DNA from: a virus
IMG/VR virus record: IMGVR_UViG_3300005590_000044
Location: 1-43,660 of that record
Strand: one strand, 5' to 3'
Length of the DNA: 43,660 nt
The notes under the pieces were generated by a model, which worked only from the letters and a program-made list of their open reading frames with translations, did no database searches and had not been told where the DNA came from. Both the position numbers and the translations under genes were made by a program. Positions 21,280-29,090 of the stretch are shown in pieces; the first letter of the stretch is position 1; each line of letters starts with the position of its first letter.

Positions 21280-22559
21280 GCGTCGAACAACTGAGCAGCG
21301 ATCCGGCGAACGCACGAAAGCACGGCGACCACAACCTCGCCACGATCGTCGCAAGCCTTCGACGGTTCGGCCAGCAGAAACCGATCGTCATCGATAAGAG
21401 CGGCGTCGTTCGGGCCGGCAACGGCACGCTCGAGGCGGCACGGCAACTTGGATGGGAAACCATAGCGGTCGTCCAAACCGCCCTCGAAAGCAGCGAGGCG
21501 ACCGCATACGCGATCGCAGACAACCGAACGGCCGAACTTGCCGAATGGGACAACGAAGTCCTGATGGGCACGCTCGAGGGACTCCAACTGGAAGACCCGG
21601 ATCTCCTCGCCGCGGCAGGATTCACCGACGACGAACTCGCCGCGATCGCCGATGAATTTCGCGAAGACGACGAACTCGACGAAGACCCAACGCCGGCACC
21701 GCCTGCAACGCCAACGACGAAGCCAGGCGACATCTACGAACTCGGCAAGCACCGACTGATGTGCGGCGATTCGACCAGCGAGGCGGACGTGCGAGCGTTG
21801 GTCGGCGACACGTTCGTCGACGCCGTTGTCACGGATCCGCCTTACAACGTCGCCTATGAAGGCAAGACCGCGGACGCGTTGACGATCGAGAACGACGAAA
21901 TGGGGGACGGCGAGTTTTATAACTTCCTCCTCGACGCGTTCACCAACGCATGCCAGGTCACGAAGCCAGGCGGGCCGATGTACGTCTGTCACGCCGACAC
22001 GGAAGGCGTCAACTTTCGCAACGCCTACAACGCCGCGGGTTTCGAACTGAAGCAACTCTTGACTTGGGTCAAGAACAGCATGGTTCTAGGCCGGCAGGAC
22101 TACAACTGGAAGCACGAACCGATCCTCTATGGATGGAAGCCAGGGGCGGCGCACTGCTGGTATGGCAAGTTTGACAAGACCACGGTCATCGACGACGACA
22201 TCGACCTCAAGAAACTCGGCAAGCCGGAACTGATCGAGTTGATCAACAAATACCGGAACGGCGAATTCCCAACGGCGATCCGCGAAAGCCGGCCGACGGT
22301 CAGCGTCGACCACCCGACGATGAAACCGGTCAATCTGATCGCCTTCATGGTTCGCAACAGCACCAGGGAAGGCGACACCGTCCTCGACCTTTTCGGCGGC
22401 AGCGGATCGACGATGTCGGCATGCGAGCAACTCGGGCGACGGGCCAGGCTACTCGAACTGGATCCGAAGTACTGCGACGTCATCGTCCAACGCTGGGAAG
22501 CGTTGACCGGCGAGCGGGCAGTTTTGATTCGAGACGGTCGAACGATCGAGGCGGCATAG
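21261..22559 (+). CDS. ParB-like domain fused to DNA N6-adenine/N4-cytosine methyltransferase
   Basis: A 432-residue protein. Residues 1-105 are a ParB/Srx-like domain (LSSDPANARKH, FGQQKPIVIDKSG, VRAGNGTLEAARQLGW). After an acidic/Pro linker comes the methyltransferase: motif IV TDPPYNV (D192-Y195) and, near the end, motif I DLFGGSGST (from D376), followed by ELDPKYCDVIVQRW. Motif IV before motif I places it in the beta group. Phage ParB-methyltransferase fusions modify phage DNA against restriction, or act as orphan enzymes. It overlaps the DUF4406 gene. Base specificity cannot be read from the sequence. Confidence 0.88.
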   Translation: MEVQQLSVEQLSSDPANARKHGDHNLATIVASLRRFGQQKPIVIDKSGVVRAGNGTLEAARQLGWETIAVVQTALESSEATAYAIADNRTAELAEWDNEVLMGTLEGLQLEDPDLLAAAGFTDDELAAIADEFREDDELDEDPTPAPPATPTTKPGDIYELGKHRLMCGDSTSEADVRALVGDTFVDAVVTDPPYNVAYEGKTADALTIENDEMGDGEFYNFLLDAFTNACQVTKPGGPMYVCHADTEGVNFRNAYNAAGFELKQLLTWVKNSMVLGRQDYNWKHEPILYGWKPGAAHCWYGKFDKTTVIDDDIDLKKLGKPELIELINKYRNGEFPTAIRESRPTVSVDHPTMKPVNLIAFMVRNSTREGDTVLDLFGGSGSTMSACEQLGRRARLLELDPKYCDVIVQRWEALTGERAVLIRDGRTIEAA

Positions 22560-22563
22560 CAAT

Positions 22564-22576
22564 GGAATCACGGAGC
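22564..22576 (+). repeat. Direct repeat GGAATCACGGAGC, copy 2
   Basis: Identical to 20164-20176. It lies just after the methyltransferase stop and 19 bases before ATG 22596, again followed by a GGGTAG element. It may be a regulatory box or a recombination scar bounding the 20194-22559 block. Confidence 0.6.
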
Positions 22577-22595
22577 ACACCTGGGGGTAGCGAGC

Positions 22596-23135
22596 ATGGA
22601 TTACGAATCAGCCGAACGAATGTATCGAGCCGCGAAGTGGACGCTCATCGTCGCGATCTTAGCGGCAACGGCCGGGGGATTCGTATGCGGCGGGCTAGCG
22701 TTCAGCGCCGGCAAGGCGAGCGGAGCCGTCACGGATCGGGAAACGAACCGGCCGGCCGGCGTCCAGTACATCGAAGTCGATGCGGTTGAATTGAACTACG
22801 TCAAGGAAGGCGGCAGCGAAACCGTCACCCTTCGCCAATTGCTCCTTCATCGCAACGTGCCAGGCGAAAAGCGATACCAGATCGCCGACTGCATCGTTTG
22901 CCAGGGCGGACGCGACGAATACACCTGGGCGAAGATCGGCGGGCGATACCGAATCTGGATCACGATCCGCGGGAAACCCTACGAGATCAACACGCCGATC
23001 TTTGTCGGATCAACCACGCTGGTCGACGTCGACCAAACGGAGCAGCACGAACGCTGGGTCGCCGCGATCGACGGCGGATGCGACGAAGGGGCATGCTTCG
23101 AATACATCTATCGCGATTCGTACCTCGACCAATGA
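22596..23135 (+). CDS. Membrane-anchored protein of unknown function (179 aa)
   Basis: ATG 22596. A short cytoplasmic N-terminus is followed by one transmembrane helix (LIVAILAATAGGFVCGGLAF), then a beta-rich extracytoplasmic domain with four Cys (ADCIVCQGG and GGCDEGACFEY). The Cys pairs could form disulfides in the periplasm. It is separated from the methyltransferase by a 36-base gap holding the 13-bp repeat. The stop overlaps the next ATG. No family recognised. Confidence 0.6.
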   Translation: MDYESAERMYRAAKWTLIVAILAATAGGFVCGGLAFSAGKASGAVTDRETNRPAGVQYIEVDAVELNYVKEGGSETVTLRQLLLHRNVPGEKRYQIADCIVCQGGRDEYTWAKIGGRYRIWITIRGKPYEINTPIFVGSTTLVDVDQTEQHERWVAAIDGGCDEGACFEYIYRDSYLDQ

Positions 23136-23581
23136 ACGAAGACGAACCGCTACGACGCAGCGACATGCGACTTTTTGAGCAAGCAATGAACCAGCGATGG
23201 CCAATCGACGACAAATATCGATCGCTGATGGTTCGACGGTTGATGTCGATCATCGCCGACCCCGAAAGCAACGCACGCCAAGTCACCGCGGCGAGCCGCG
23301 CACTGATCGCCGCGGAGGCACAAAACCAGCATGACGACACCCCGAAAGGCAACGAAGGAGGAAATCGATTTTCTGCGATCGCTGAGCAACTCGGAATTGT
23401 CGTCCCTGCTGGCAGAGTTACCGATCGCCGAACAGACGTCGATCCTGCAGCAACTGATCAACGAACCGGAACCAGCGAAGCAGGACGAACGGCAGTCACA
23501 ACGGGAACTGATGGCGGCGAAGCGGGCGAAGGAACGCGACCTGCGGATCCCCCTGCCGAAGAACGTCCAGCGCCGGATTGA
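23132..23581 (+). CDS. Small terminase subunit candidate (149 aa)
   Basis: ATG 23132 overlaps the previous stop. The first 70 residues are helical: MRLFEQAMNQRWPIDDKYRS, LMSIIADPESNARQVTAASR and ALIAAEAQNQ. This resembles short phage proteins encoded just before the large terminase. Thereafter the gene overlaps the terminase gene by 251 bases (23331-23581) and its sequence becomes low-complexity. The real functional part may be the N-terminal half, with the tail constrained only by the terminase frame. The small-subunit role is inferred from position. Confidence 0.55.
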   Translation: MNEDEPLRRSDMRLFEQAMNQRWPIDDKYRSLMVRRLMSIIADPESNARQVTAASRALIAAEAQNQHDDTPKGNEGGNRFSAIAEQLGIVVPAGRVTDRRTDVDPAATDQRTGTSEAGRTAVTTGTDGGEAGEGTRPADPPAEERPAPD

Positions 23582-26500
23582 TTGCCTGGCCAACGCCGAG
23601 TTGTTTTTGACGACCTACTTCGGATCAACCTTTTTCCAGGCGTTCACGCCGGACAGAAAGGCGATGCTCAACAGCATCATCGATGCGGCCAGGTACGGCG
23701 GCGACTACGCACTCGCCGGACCTCGAGGCGAAGGGAAGGCATTGTCGTTAGATACGGTTTTACACCGAAGTGATGGAACGACGGTTGCGATGGGCGACGT
23801 TTCGGTCGGCGACTCGCTGGTTGATATGGATGGCAACCCGACGCAAGTTACTTTTGCGACACCGGTGCAGAAAGAGCGAAAGTGCTATCGCGTAACACTA
23901 GCGGACGGCGAAACGGTCATCGCCGATGCGGATCACCAATGGCTTGTCAATCGAAGCAGTTGCGGCCGAAGGGTCGTGACCACGCAACAAATGGCGGATG
24001 CAGGATTGTCTCTATCCAAGGGGCACCGATTTACGATACCCATCGCCTCGAAAATAGAACGGCCTCCGGTTGAGTTGCCAATTGATCCCTATGTTTTTGG
24101 CTGCTGGTTGGGCGACGGGTCGACCAACCGAAACGAATTTACCACCAGCGACGAAGACAAAGGGCACTTTGTCGGAGAGTTCAAACGAGCGTGCCTTGAT
24201 TGCAGCGGCACATCGAGACGCAAAAAAGGTGCGGGTTGCACGACATTTACCATTGGAATGGGGTCGAGCCGGTCAACCGCAATGCGAAAGAAAATACTGG
24301 CAGCAGTAACTGAAAAGGGGACCTACCAGGAACTAGCGAATCGCCACGGTATTTCGGCGATGACGGTCCATAAGGGAGGAAAAGAAGGTCTCAGGAAAAC
24401 CTCGCTCGTTGTTTTGCTACGGGAGATAAAAGCGTTGGGGACAAAATCCATCCCGTCGATTTATTTTGAGGGCAGCGCAGAACAGCGGACCTCGTTACTC
24501 GCTGGATTGCTTGATACGGATGGCAGCATTTCAAAACGAGGGCAAGTGGAATTTTCCAACGCTCGTCGGTCATTGTGCGAGGCAGTTGTTCGCCTGGCAG
24601 CATCGATCGGGGAACGCCCTGGTGCGATTTCGGAAAAGCAAATCGATGGCAAGACGTACTATCGAACTCGTTTCACAGCAAGGAGCCAGGTGTTTCGGTT
24701 GCCAAGAAAAGCGGAGCGAGTGATGTTTCGCGTTCCGCGGCCAAAAGCGGTGGTATCGATTGAGCCAGTTGATTCTGTCCCGGTCCGATGTATCCAAGTC
24801 GATTCACCAACGAGTACGTTTTTGATCGGCGATCGATTCACTGTGACGCACAACACCCGCCTGGCGATGTACGGGGCGGTTTACCTGATGTTCGCCGGAC
24901 TTTCGCCCTTCCCGATTGTCATCGGCAAGAGCCAGACGAAATCGCAGAACGAACTCAAAACCATCAAGGAACGCCTGCAGCAGAACGCCGAACTGATCGC
25001 CGATTTCCCTGAAGTAGGCGTCCCCTTCCAATCGGTCGGGGCATGGTCCAGCAGGGCACGAATGCAAACCGTCGGCGGCGTTTCGACCAACATCGAAATC
25101 GCAGCGGACCACCTGATCTTCCCAACGATCACCAGGGAACAACTGCCGGCCGATTGGCCGGACGAATGCGAACCGACCAGCCAGGGACAGATCATGTCCA
25201 GCCTGGGCGTCGACGGACCGATTCGAGGCACGAACTTTCGTGACCATCGGCCAACGCTGGCGATCCTCGACGACATCGAGAACAAAGAAACGGCCGAAAG
25301 CGACGGGACGATCGAAAAGAACGAAGACATCATCGAAAAGGATGTCGGCGGATTGGGCGGCAGCGGTCGCCGGGTTTCGCGAGTCATGCTTTGCACGACG
25401 CAGAACCGGAAGTGCATCGCGTACAAATACACCGACCGGAAATGCAAGCCTTCGTGGAAGGGCCGGCGTTTCCGAAAGATGATCACGCCACCAGACCGAA
25501 AGGATCTTTGGGACGAATACATCGAACTTCGGCAAGCAAGGGCCGACGACGACCCGGACGCGCGGGTCGCGTTTCGGTTCTACCGCGACAACCAGGCCGA
25601 AATGGATCGCGGAGCCGAAATCAGCAACCCATACAGCTACGATCGCCGCGATGCCGAAGACGGCGAGACGATAGAGCTCTCAGCGATCCAAGCATACTAC
25701 AACCGGGTCGCGGACTTCGGCGAAGAAGCGGTCGCGACCGAAGACGACAACGACCCGCCAGAGACGGTCGGCCCGCAGGGCAGCGGATTGACAGCGGGAA
25801 TCGTTGCGAGCCGCAACAGCGGACTCGATCGATTGCAGGTGCCAGCGAACACGACGTGCATCACCTACGGGATCGACCTCGGCAAATACCGATGCCACTG
25901 GGTCGGCATCGCCTGGTGGAAAGGGGCGGGCGGTTGCATCTTCGACTACGGGGTCGCGGACGTTTACGGCACCGACGAATCGATGGACAACGACCAAAGC
26001 GAGCCGGCGATCTACCGGGCACTGGTCAACTGGCGGGACGAACTCCTCGCCACAAAGATCGTCGACGCAGCCGGCACGGAGCGGTCGATCAATTCGGTGA
26101 TGGTCGACAGCGGGACGTTCACCGATTCCGCCTACGAATTCATCCGGCAGGTCGGCGGGAACTTTCATGTCAGCAAGGGGGTCGGCGGATACAAGCAACC
26201 GAAAGCGAACACGAACACGATCGTCGCCAACCACCTACACGCAAGCAAGCAAACGGAAAAGGGCGTCTGGCTCTGGAATCTTGACACCGACTACTGGAAG
26301 CAATGGGTTCATGAGCGGTTTTTAACGCCGACGTTCGACGACGAAAACATGCTGCGACGGGGAAGCCTCTCGCTCTTTTCGCCGGGACCACGGAAGAAAC
26401 ACCTGACCTTCGCGCAGCACATCACCGCGGAGGAATACGTCGAGGAATTCGTCGCCGGCAAGGGAACGAAAAAATACTGGTACCCGCACGGCAAGAACAA

Positions 26501-26702
26501 CCACTGGCTCGATGCGACCTACCAGGCGGCAGCGGCCGCAGGCGGGATGGGCGTCGAAATCCTCAGCGGACCAGAAATCAAGATCGCCGCGAAAGCGGTC
26601 GATGGCGGCGCGAAGAAGAAGCAGAAGAAGCGACGACCGAATCACGGTCGATTCAAAACCCGTCCAGGTGGATGGGTCCAAGGACAACGAAGGAGAACTT
26701 GA
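23331..26702 (+). CDS. terL: Terminase large subunit, interrupted by an intein
   Basis: A 1123-residue precursor; 751 residues after splicing. The extein Walker A is GPRGEGK at 130-136, completed by the Thr that follows the intein (unspliced Thr509), so splicing rebuilds GPRGEGKT. Walker B is LAILDDIE (Asp647/648). The nuclease domain has an RNase-H-like YGIDLGK (Asp849), MVDSGTF (Asp926) and a late HWLDATYQ (Asp1061). The packaging motor translocates DNA into the prohead and cuts the concatemer. The N-terminal 80 residues are charged and overlap the upstream gene in another frame. The C-terminus is basic. Unless the intein splices out, the ATPase site is split and inactive. Confidence 0.9.
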   Translation: MTTPRKATKEEIDFLRSLSNSELSSLLAELPIAEQTSILQQLINEPEPAKQDERQSQRELMAAKRAKERDLRIPLPKNVQRRIDCLANAELFLTTYFGSTFFQAFTPDRKAMLNSIIDAARYGGDYALAGPRGEGKALSLDTVLHRSDGTTVAMGDVSVGDSLVDMDGNPTQVTFATPVQKERKCYRVTLADGETVIADADHQWLVNRSSCGRRVVTTQQMADAGLSLSKGHRFTIPIASKIERPPVELPIDPYVFGCWLGDGSTNRNEFTTSDEDKGHFVGEFKRACLDCSGTSRRKKGAGCTTFTIGMGSSRSTAMRKKILAAVTEKGTYQELANRHGISAMTVHKGGKEGLRKTSLVVLLREIKALGTKSIPSIYFEGSAEQRTSLLAGLLDTDGSISKRGQVEFSNARRSLCEAVVRLAASIGERPGAISEKQIDGKTYYRTRFTARSQVFRLPRKAERVMFRVPRPKAVVSIEPVDSVPVRCIQVDSPTSTFLIGDRFTVTHNTRLAMYGAVYLMFAGLSPFPIVIGKSQTKSQNELKTIKERLQQNAELIADFPEVGVPFQSVGAWSSRARMQTVGGVSTNIEIAADHLIFPTITREQLPADWPDECEPTSQGQIMSSLGVDGPIRGTNFRDHRPTLAILDDIENKETAESDGTIEKNEDIIEKDVGGLGGSGRRVSRVMLCTTQNRKCIAYKYTDRKCKPSWKGRRFRKMITPPDRKDLWDEYIELRQARADDDPDARVAFRFYRDNQAEMDRGAEISNPYSYDRRDAEDGETIELSAIQAYYNRVADFGEEAVATEDDNDPPETVGPQGSGLTAGIVASRNSGLDRLQVPANTTCITYGIDLGKYRCHWVGIAWWKGAGGCIFDYGVADVYGTDESMDNDQSEPAIYRALVNWRDELLATKIVDAAGTERSINSVMVDSGTFTDSAYEFIRQVGGNFHVSKGVGGYKQPKANTNTIVANHLHASKQTEKGVWLWNLDTDYWKQWVHERFLTPTFDDENMLRRGSLSLFSPGPRKKHLTFAQHITAEEYVEEFVAGKGTKKYWYPHGKNNHWLDATYQAAAAAGGMGVEILSGPEIKIAAKAVDGGAKKKQKKRRPNHGRFKTRPGGWVQGQRRRT
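23739..24854 (+). mobile_element. Class 3-type intein with LAGLIDADG homing endonuclease in terL
   Basis: 372 residues inserted between Lys136 and the Thr of the P-loop. The intein begins Ala-Leu-Ser-Leu-Asp-Thr rather than with Cys or Ser, and ends VTHN with Thr as +1 residue. The class 3 triad is visible: Trp68 in DHQWLV, Cys351 in RCIQVD, Thr370 in VTHN (intein numbering). Two LAGLIDADG helices are present, FGCWLGDGS (Asp126) and LLAGLLDTDGS (Asp261), both with their acidic residue, so homing activity may be intact. A small HTH-like segment (ELANRHGISAMTVHK) sits between them. Base composition and codon use are more A/T-rich than in the flanking extein, suggesting later arrival. Confidence 0.9.
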
Positions 26703-27067
26703 TGGGACGACGACAAACGACCAGGCCGAATCAAACCGGACCGAAACCGGACCAAACCGGACCGGAGCCGGCCAAATACCGTCCGCGACCCTGCTCGCTA
26801 TGCGAGGCGAAGCGGCCGAAGGATTCCGATTACGTTCGCGTCTACAAGACGAAGCGAACCAGCGGGGCGGTCATCCGCTACTGCAAGTGCATGTTTTGCA
26901 GCAATACCTACAAGGATGCCAGTACCGCGCAGCCTTCATCGCCGGCCAGCGTCGACGACAGCGGCCAGGTGCAGCAGCATGGCGAAGGGAATGGTCAGCA
27001 CCAGGCAGTAGAGAACCAGGCAGGCAACGAAAACGAAGCCAGCGTAAAAGATCTGCCCTCGGTATAG
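26702..27067 (+). CDS. Zinc-ribbon protein with low-complexity tail (121 aa)
   Basis: TGATG overlap with the terminase stop. After a Thr/Pro/Gln-rich start there is a zinc ribbon: CSLCEAKRP, then about 25 residues later YCKCMFCSNTYKD. From about residue 75 the sequence is Gln/Asn/Ser-rich and lies opposite the coding part of the minus-strand TM2 gene, so this tail may be largely a by-product of that gene. Small zinc ribbons next to terminases occur in several phages; some act with HNH or packaging proteins. Function unknown. Confidence 0.65.
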   Translation: MGRRQTTRPNQTGPKPDQTGPEPAKYRPRPCSLCEAKRPKDSDYVRVYKTKRTSGAVIRYCKCMFCSNTYKDASTAQPSSPASVDDSGQVQQHGEGNGQHQAVENQAGNENEASVKDLPSV

Positions 27068-27163
27068 CTGGCCTAAGCCGGGAACGAAGAAGGAAAGCAC
27101 CGCGGCCAGACCAGGACTCGGGGCGTTTTGGACGACGATTGTGCGAACTTCGGGCTGGTTCAT
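26936..27163 (-). CDS. TM2-domain membrane protein (75 aa) on the opposite strand
   Basis: Minus-strand ATG 27163 is preferred, with GAGG five bases upstream; an ATG at 27202 would add 13 residues. The sequence is a textbook TM2 domain: APSPGLAAVLSFFVPGLGQL, YRGQ, then a second hydrophobic segment of about 35 residues ending LLHLAAVVDAGRR. TM2 proteins are common in bacteria, including Planctomycetota, and rare in phages. It is the only minus-strand gene inside the structural region, so it looks like an acquired, independently transcribed cargo gene. Its 3' half overlaps the zinc-ribbon gene tail in antisense. Confidence 0.82.
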   Translation of the reverse strand: MNQPEVRTIVVQNAPSPGLAAVLSFFVPGLGQLYRGQIFYAGFVFVACLVLYCLVLTIPFAMLLHLAAVVDAGRR

Positions 27164-27261
27164 CGATGCCTCGGCAAGTTTTCGGACGGGAATACCATCC
27201 ACATGGTACGCATGTGTCCCGGTGATGCAAGTTTATCGCCGCGACCTGCTCAATTGCGGGC

Positions 27262-27477
27262 ATGGCAACGGCATCCCAACTCTTAACGAAGGTCAACGCA
27301 GCGATCGACGCGTTGTTGACCGGCCAGCACGAAAGCTACTCGATCGGCGACCGAACGGTCACCCGGTTGGATCTTGATTCGTTGATGGCGACACGCGCGA
27401 CCCTCGAGCGGCAAGTGAGCCGGGAATCGAACGGGGCGTTTCGGGTCGCGCGGATCGGAAGGGCCAGCAAGGGATGA
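27262..27477 (+). CDS. gpW-like head-tail joining protein (71 aa)
   Basis: ATG 27262. The pattern LLTKVNAAIDALLTGQHESY, SIGDRTVTRLDLDSLMATRA and LERQVS matches lambda gpW in length and in its two-helix, beta-hairpin layout. The location between terminase and lambda-type portal is the same as in lambda. gpW closes the portal vertex after packaging and provides a tail-binding site. It overlaps the portal gene by four bases. Confidence 0.8.
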   Translation: MATASQLLTKVNAAIDALLTGQHESYSIGDRTVTRLDLDSLMATRATLERQVSRESNGAFRVARIGRASKG

Positions 27478-29090
27478 TCGGAGAAGCAATCGACAAGATG
27501 GTCGGCATGGTTTCGCCGGTCGCCGGTTTGAAACGTTCGCACGCCAGACGCGTCCTGCGTTCCTACGAAGGGGCCAGGCCAAACCGTCTGACGGCAAGCC
27601 GGACGCCGACGAATCAATCGGCGGACAACGAACTCCTCGGCCCTTTCGGGGCGGACAACATGCGGGCCTGGGCACGGATGCTCGTCCGCGATAACGCATA
27701 CGCATGGGGCGTCGTTGATACGATCGTTTCGAGTGTCGTTGGCAACGGCATCAAAACGCAATCGATGCTGGAAGACGACGCCGGCAACGACCGGACCGAC
27801 GAAAACGAACAACGCGACAGCGTCTGGCAAGATTGGTGCGAAGTTTGCGACGTCAACGGGCAGCTAAACTTCGACGAAATCCAGGCACTCGCTCAACGCG
27901 AAATTGTGGAAGCCGGCGAATGCTTGGTCCACTACGTCAACACGCCTGGCAAGACTCATCGCGGCATCACTCGCCCGGTTCCCCTCGCCATTGAATTGAT
28001 CGAGGCGGACCGCCTGGCGAGCGACCGCGACAATTACACGTTCCGAAAGATCGGCGGCAAGAACCGGGTCGTCCGCGGGATCGAAATCGACGACCTCGGC
28101 AAGCCGGTCGCGTACTGGATCTATCCCGAACACCCAACCGCACCAGGTGTCCTGCGGCAAGAGCCGCGACGGATCCCGGCACGGAACATCCGCCACCTGT
28201 TTCGGCAAGACCGGATCGGACAGAGCCGCGGGATTTCATGGTTCGCACCCGTCCTAACGTGGATCCGCGACCTTGGGTTCTACGTTGACAACGAACTGCA
28301 GGCCAGCGCGGTCGCCTCTTGTTTCACGGTTGCGATTAAGAGCGACGGCACGCTCGAAACGGAAGGATTGCTCAACCCGGATCTCGACGACGACGTCGAC
28401 GAACGGAGCAACCGCTACGAACACCTCGAGCCAGGCATGATCATGCACCTGGGGCCAAACGAATCGATCGATTCGGCCAACCCCGGTCGCCCGAACAGCG
28501 CCGCGGAACCGTGGATCAACCTGATGCTTCGAGGCATCAGCGTCGGAACCGGCCTGAGTTTTGAGACGGTCGCAAGGGACTACAGCAAGACCAACTACAG
28601 CGCGAACCGAGCAAGCCAACTCGAGGATCGCCGACGATTCCGCAGGTGGCAGGGATACCTCTGCAACAACCTGTGTCAACCGACCTGGGACCGATTCACC
28701 GAAGCGGCAGCGATCGCCGGCGTCGATGGATTCCCAACTATGACCGAACTGCTCCAGGCGAGGCGGAAGGCAGCACCCGTCAAGCACTTGCCACAGGGAT
28801 GGGAATGGGTCGACCCAACGAAAGAGCAAGCCTCGTCCGCGGCAGCGATCGACGCGATGCAAAGCACCTACCAGGACGAAACCGCGGCGAAGGGTAAGAA
28901 CTGGCGAACGGTTCTGCGGCAGCGAGCCAAAGAAGTGCAGTTGATGAAAGACCTCGGACTCCAGCCGAACCTCAGCGGAGGAACGCCGGCAGCGGAGAAA
29001 CCAGACGCGAAACCAGACGAACCAGACGTCGACGACGACGAAGCGGAAGAAGAAGAAACGGAAGACGAACTGGAGGCGATCGATGGCTAA
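27474..29090 (+). CDS. Portal protein, lambda gpB-like family
   Basis: A 538-residue protein (ATGA overlap at 27474). Characteristic segments include NMRAWARMLVRDNAYAWGVV with DTIVSSVVGNGI, then HLFRQDRIGQSRGISWFAPV, and ISVGTGLSFETVARDYSKTN with YSANRASQLEDRR. These match the lambda-type portal family. The C-terminal 70 residues are Asp/Glu-rich. Twelve copies form the DNA entry ring at one capsid vertex and dock the terminase and gpW. It overlaps the capsid polyprotein gene by eight bases. Confidence 0.9.
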   Translation: MIGEAIDKMVGMVSPVAGLKRSHARRVLRSYEGARPNRLTASRTPTNQSADNELLGPFGADNMRAWARMLVRDNAYAWGVVDTIVSSVVGNGIKTQSMLEDDAGNDRTDENEQRDSVWQDWCEVCDVNGQLNFDEIQALAQREIVEAGECLVHYVNTPGKTHRGITRPVPLAIELIEADRLASDRDNYTFRKIGGKNRVVRGIEIDDLGKPVAYWIYPEHPTAPGVLRQEPRRIPARNIRHLFRQDRIGQSRGISWFAPVLTWIRDLGFYVDNELQASAVASCFTVAIKSDGTLETEGLLNPDLDDDVDERSNRYEHLEPGMIMHLGPNESIDSANPGRPNSAAEPWINLMLRGISVGTGLSFETVARDYSKTNYSANRASQLEDRRRFRRWQGYLCNNLCQPTWDRFTEAAAIAGVDGFPTMTELLQARRKAAPVKHLPQGWEWVDPTKEQASSAAAIDAMQSTYQDETAAKGKNWRTVLRQRAKEVQLMKDLGLQPNLSGGTPAAEKPDAKPDEPDVDDDEAEEEETEDELEAIDG

